A DNA stretch of 6,901 bases from Leucothrix mucor (GTDB lineage Bacteria; Pseudomonadota; Gammaproteobacteria; Thiotrichales; Thiotrichaceae), in contig DQUJ01000235.1 of the NCBI GenBank assembly GCA_015662325.1, positions 1 to 6,901 of the forward strand, in the 5' to 3' direction. Both the position numbers and the translations under genes were made by a program. Below the pieces are notes generated by a model. That model was not told the DNA's origin. It saw nothing but the letters and a program-made list of their open reading frames with translations, and did not search any database. Shown here in pieces: positions 6,566-6,901 of this stretch (within the stretch, counting starts at the first letter, position 1; the number at the start of each line of letters is the position of its first letter).

Positions 6566-6901
6566 CTAGACCAAAGGCACAAGATCAGGGAAATACCAGG
6601 GCTCTGCATGCTCTGGAATCTCCCATCGCAAGGGTGATTTACTACTTGTTTCACTCAATAACCCCTCCTGCTTTAGTTGGCTTAATAAACGTCTTGCCGT
6701 GCGCTCTTGCAAGCCTGTTAATTCTAAGGCCTCCGAACGCTCTAGCTCGCCATGAATAAAGGCAGAAAATAAAACCAAACTTGCAGAATTTTTAAGGCTA
6801 TCTTTGATACCCGCTACGCGAAAATCATTACGCGCTTCAACATAACGATTAATACGAATCCGTAAATCTGCAAAGTTTAGCAGGTCACTCATATACGTAA
6901 C
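6566..6901 (-). CDS. Fic-family protein, C-terminal winged-helix part (partial, 5' end outside the window)
   Basis: The frame is open through the right edge: codons for Val-Thr-Tyr precede the first Met at 6890-6892, so that Met is probably internal and the gene continues beyond 6901. The 112 visible residues match my memory of the C-terminal region of Fic proteins: YMSDLL...LRIRINRYV at the end of the Fic helical core, then a winged helix with AFIHGELERSEALELTGLQE, RTARRLLSQLKQEGLLSE, and the usual ending SPLRWEIP...PWYFPDLVP. Fic enzymes transfer AMP or another nucleotide moiety to a protein hydroxyl and may act as toxins or self-regulators. The catalytic HxFx(D/N)GNGR motif would be upstream, outside the window, so activity cannot be judged. 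The stop is TAG at 6566-6568. It is transcribed in the same direction as the beta-propeller gene, but the 303-bp gap argues against a tight operon. Confidence 0.82.
   Translation of the reverse strand, partial: VTYMSDLLNFADLRIRINRYVEARNDFRVAGIKDSLKNSASLVLFSAFIHGELERSEALELTGLQERTARRLLSQLKQEGLLSETSSKSPLRWEIPEHAEPWYFPDLVPLV

Overview
The window looks like chromosomal DNA from a Gram-negative bacterium, most likely a gammaproteobacterium. It is moderately AT-rich, carries a Lol-type outer-membrane lipoprotein gene, and has protein families common in sulfur-oxidising and methylotrophic gammaproteobacteria. The taxonomic placement is inference. No rRNA, tRNA, CRISPR array or intact transposase is visible.

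Layout, left to right. Positions 2-82 are the last codons of an unidentified gene that ends in a 10-C homopolymer and is followed by a textbook intrinsic terminator (101-132). A gene-poor stretch (83-431) holds a strong extended -10 promoter (about 211-240) and, starting about 8 bp behind its -10 box, a non-coding element of about 160 bp (249-408). This element has terminal inverted repeats and is an imperfect palindrome along almost its whole length, so it reads as a fold-back MITE. Next is a small lipoprotein gene (432-647), whose 5' UTR would contain the element. Convergent to it, only 7 bp away, is a 688-residue thioredoxin-fold/six-hairpin protein of the YyaL/SPATA20 (DUF255) family (655-2721, minus). 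It shares a 59-bp divergent intergenic region with an ArsJ-like MFS transporter (2781-4001, plus). A 28-bp near-perfect inverted repeat (4018-4100) separates the transporter from a large exported beta-propeller protein (4118-6262, minus). A 303-bp intergenic region follows, containing a solo sequence resembling the MITE end. Last is the C-terminal winged-helix end of a Fic-family protein (6566-6901, minus) that runs off the window.

The genes do not form an obvious operon or single pathway. The best functional clue is the ArsJ-like permease, which in characterised arsenic islands exports 1-arseno-3-phosphoglycerate made by a partner glyceraldehyde-3-phosphate dehydrogenase. No such dehydrogenase, ArsR or other ars gene is present here, so it is an orphan within this window. 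I see no convincing new multi-gene system. The most interesting signals are the palindromic MITE placed in a lipoprotein 5' UTR, the large intergenic hairpin, the apparently very short or leaderless divergent transcripts, and a compositionally odd Ala/Arg-rich segment in the beta-propeller protein.
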